DNA from: an uncultured Caryophanales bacterium
GTDB taxonomy: Bacteria > Bacillota_I > Bacilli_A > RF39 > UBA660
Direction: 5' to 3'
NCBI GenBank assembly: GCA_947169395.1
Contig: CAMVPJ010000001.1
Coordinates: 1-64,000, forward strand
Length of the DNA stretch: 64,000 bases
The translations under genes and the position numbers were made by a program. Below the pieces are notes generated by a model. That model was not told the origin of the DNA. It saw only the letters and a program-made list of their open reading frames with translations, and ran no database searches. The number at the start of each line of letters is the position of its first letter. The stretch's first letter is position 1. This document shows positions 63,187 to 64,000 of this stretch, one piece after another.

Positions 63187-63761
63187 AAATTATTTTTTTT
63201 CCCTTTTTTAGTCCAAGAAGAATTTGCAAACATACAATATATTCTGTTAGTAAGTAAATCCATAGTAGTAATTATATCTTTACACGGTATCTCTTCTTTT
63301 ATTTTTTTACTAAATTTTTTAAGTTTATTAATTGCAATACTGGTTATATAGCTATATTCTTTTTTGCCAACTATTTCTCCTGCACCAATTAATATAGAGC
63401 CATAATAGTTTATATTTACTTTTTTAGCCCAGTTTTTTATAATGTTTAAAGCAGTAATATTGTGTATTCCTTCTCTAAATCCACAGTTAATAATTACATA
63501 TAATTTCTTACCAGATAAATCTAAGTTATTGTCATATATATAATCAAGTAGTTTTAAAGTAAGAGAGTTGGGGCTATCTACATAAAGAGGAAAAGCAAGG
63601 ACAATAGTATCAGTATTTATAATACTATTCATTATATCTTGAAAATTATTATATTTTAAATCAAATGTTTCATAGTTATCTAAATAATTACTAATATAAT
63701 CTAGGAAATATTTAGAATTACTCCATTGATTTTTTTGACTACCATTAATTAGTGTATACAT
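63159..63761 (-). CDS. Flavodoxin-like NAD(P)H oxidoreductase family protein
   Basis: A 200-residue protein. LINGSQKNQWSNSKYFLDYI is a phosphate-binding loop for FMN, DTIVLAFPLYVDSPNSLTLKLLDYI the second flavin loop and YVIINCGFREG the third. Such proteins bind FMN and reduce quinones, azo dyes or partner proteins. It overlaps the upstream gene by 17 bases; GGTGAT precedes the start. Confidence 0.75.
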   Translation of the reverse strand: MYTLINGSQKNQWSNSKYFLDYISNYLDNYETFDLKYNNFQDIMNSIINTDTIVLAFPLYVDSPNSLTLKLLDYIYDNNLDLSGKKLYVIINCGFREGIHNITALNIIKNWAKKVNINYYGSILIGAGEIVGKKEYSYITSIAINKLKKFSKKIKEEIPCKDIITTMDLLTNRIYCMFANSSWTKKGKKNNLKKNDLLIK

Positions 63762-64000
63762 TATTAATCACCTCATCATCTAATTTTTTAACTTCGTAGT
63801 TTTTGGCATTTAAATTAATGCTGTTAGCTTTAACTAATTTGTCTAAACATTCTAAATCATCATTAGTTATTTCTCCATAAAAATAAGCTGTAAACTTTAG
63901 TTTTTTATCATATCTACTAGCATGATGAATGTGTTTATCTCTTATAGTAAAATAAGGTAATACATAACCAATGCATCTTTCAAGTACTCTTTTTACACTC
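63745..64000 (-). CDS. C-terminal part of an unrecognised protein (cut by the window end)
   Basis: An open frame enters from beyond 64000 on the minus strand and gives 84 residues before its stop at 63745. Visible parts include YVLPYFTIRDKHIHHASRYD and FTAYFYGEITNDDLE. It overlaps the flavodoxin-like gene by 17 bases, so the two form an operon and are probably translated together. The family is not clear from this fragment. Confidence 0.6.
   Translation of the reverse strand, partial: SVKRVLERCIGYVLPYFTIRDKHIHHASRYDKKLKFTAYFYGEITNDDLECLDKLVKANSINLNAKNYEVKKLDDEVINNVYTN

Overview
The window is AT-rich DNA with a dense, mostly one-directional gene layout. TGA serves as a stop and TGG as tryptophan, so the code is standard. 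The housekeeping genes (dusB-lysS, U32-U32-greA, yabP-yabQ-divIC, nfo beside a small YqfT-like gene, smpB, rnr, ackA with pduL) point to a low-GC Bacilli lineage. The compact genome, cysteine-rich surface proteins and leftover sporulation genes (yabP, yabQ, gerQ, spoVG) suggest an uncultured gut-type relative of the Erysipelotrichales/RF39 groups. That placement is inference. I see no integrase, relaxase, transposase gene, rRNA, tRNA or CRISPR array.

Layout: 1-980 holds a structured RNA candidate and a family S51 peptidase. 980-1520 is mostly decayed DNA. 1521-19312 is a large, apparently co-directional locus for a Gram-positive type IV secretion system (T4SS). It contains four small membrane proteins with a shared N-terminal motif, a CpaE-like protein, four VirB2/TrbC-like pilins, VirB6, PrgI/VirB3, a VirB4 split into two genes, an L,D-transpeptidase, a CHAP hydrolase, a SpoIID-CHAP fusion, two lipoproteins and VirD4. 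A 900-residue CHAP protein with InlB-type repeats follows (19393-22095). Further VirB2-like proteins with large ectodomains lie among housekeeping genes at 25740 and 39026, and a dockerin-like, cysteine-repeat surface protein lies at 46413. The locus has all the main membrane and ATPase parts of a T4SS but no DNA-processing genes here, so it may be a resident protein- or DNA-export machine rather than a conjugative element.

22178-34590 carries rhodanese, rmuC, rnr, tandem capA-like genes, smpB, spoVG, yabP-yabQ-divIC, a sortase and a redox operon (glutathione peroxidase, OhrR-like regulator, thioredoxin, thioredoxin reductase). 34594-46301 holds FabG-like SDR, a DUF4143 ATPase beside an unusual inverted-repeat structure, VanX-like dipeptidase, LemA, GerQ, PduL, U32 pair, greA, clpP, uridine kinase, gap and a small acidic protein. 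48899-64000 is queA, a putative zincin, miaA, a J-domain protein, dusB, lysS, ackA, nfo, sod, a class B PBP, rpmG, efp and flavodoxin-like genes.

Between dusB and lysS (54733-55111) lies the most compact surprise: a 25-residue hydrophobic peptide gene with a sequestered ribosome-binding site, 5'-3' complementarity, and a convergent antisense RNA with its own promoter and terminator. This is the layout of a type I toxin-antitoxin system.

Promoters are unusually easy to read: many show near-consensus -35/-10 boxes with 17-base spacing, often a TG-extended -10, and several start inside the T-tract of the preceding terminator. All statements rest on reading the sequence; no search was run.
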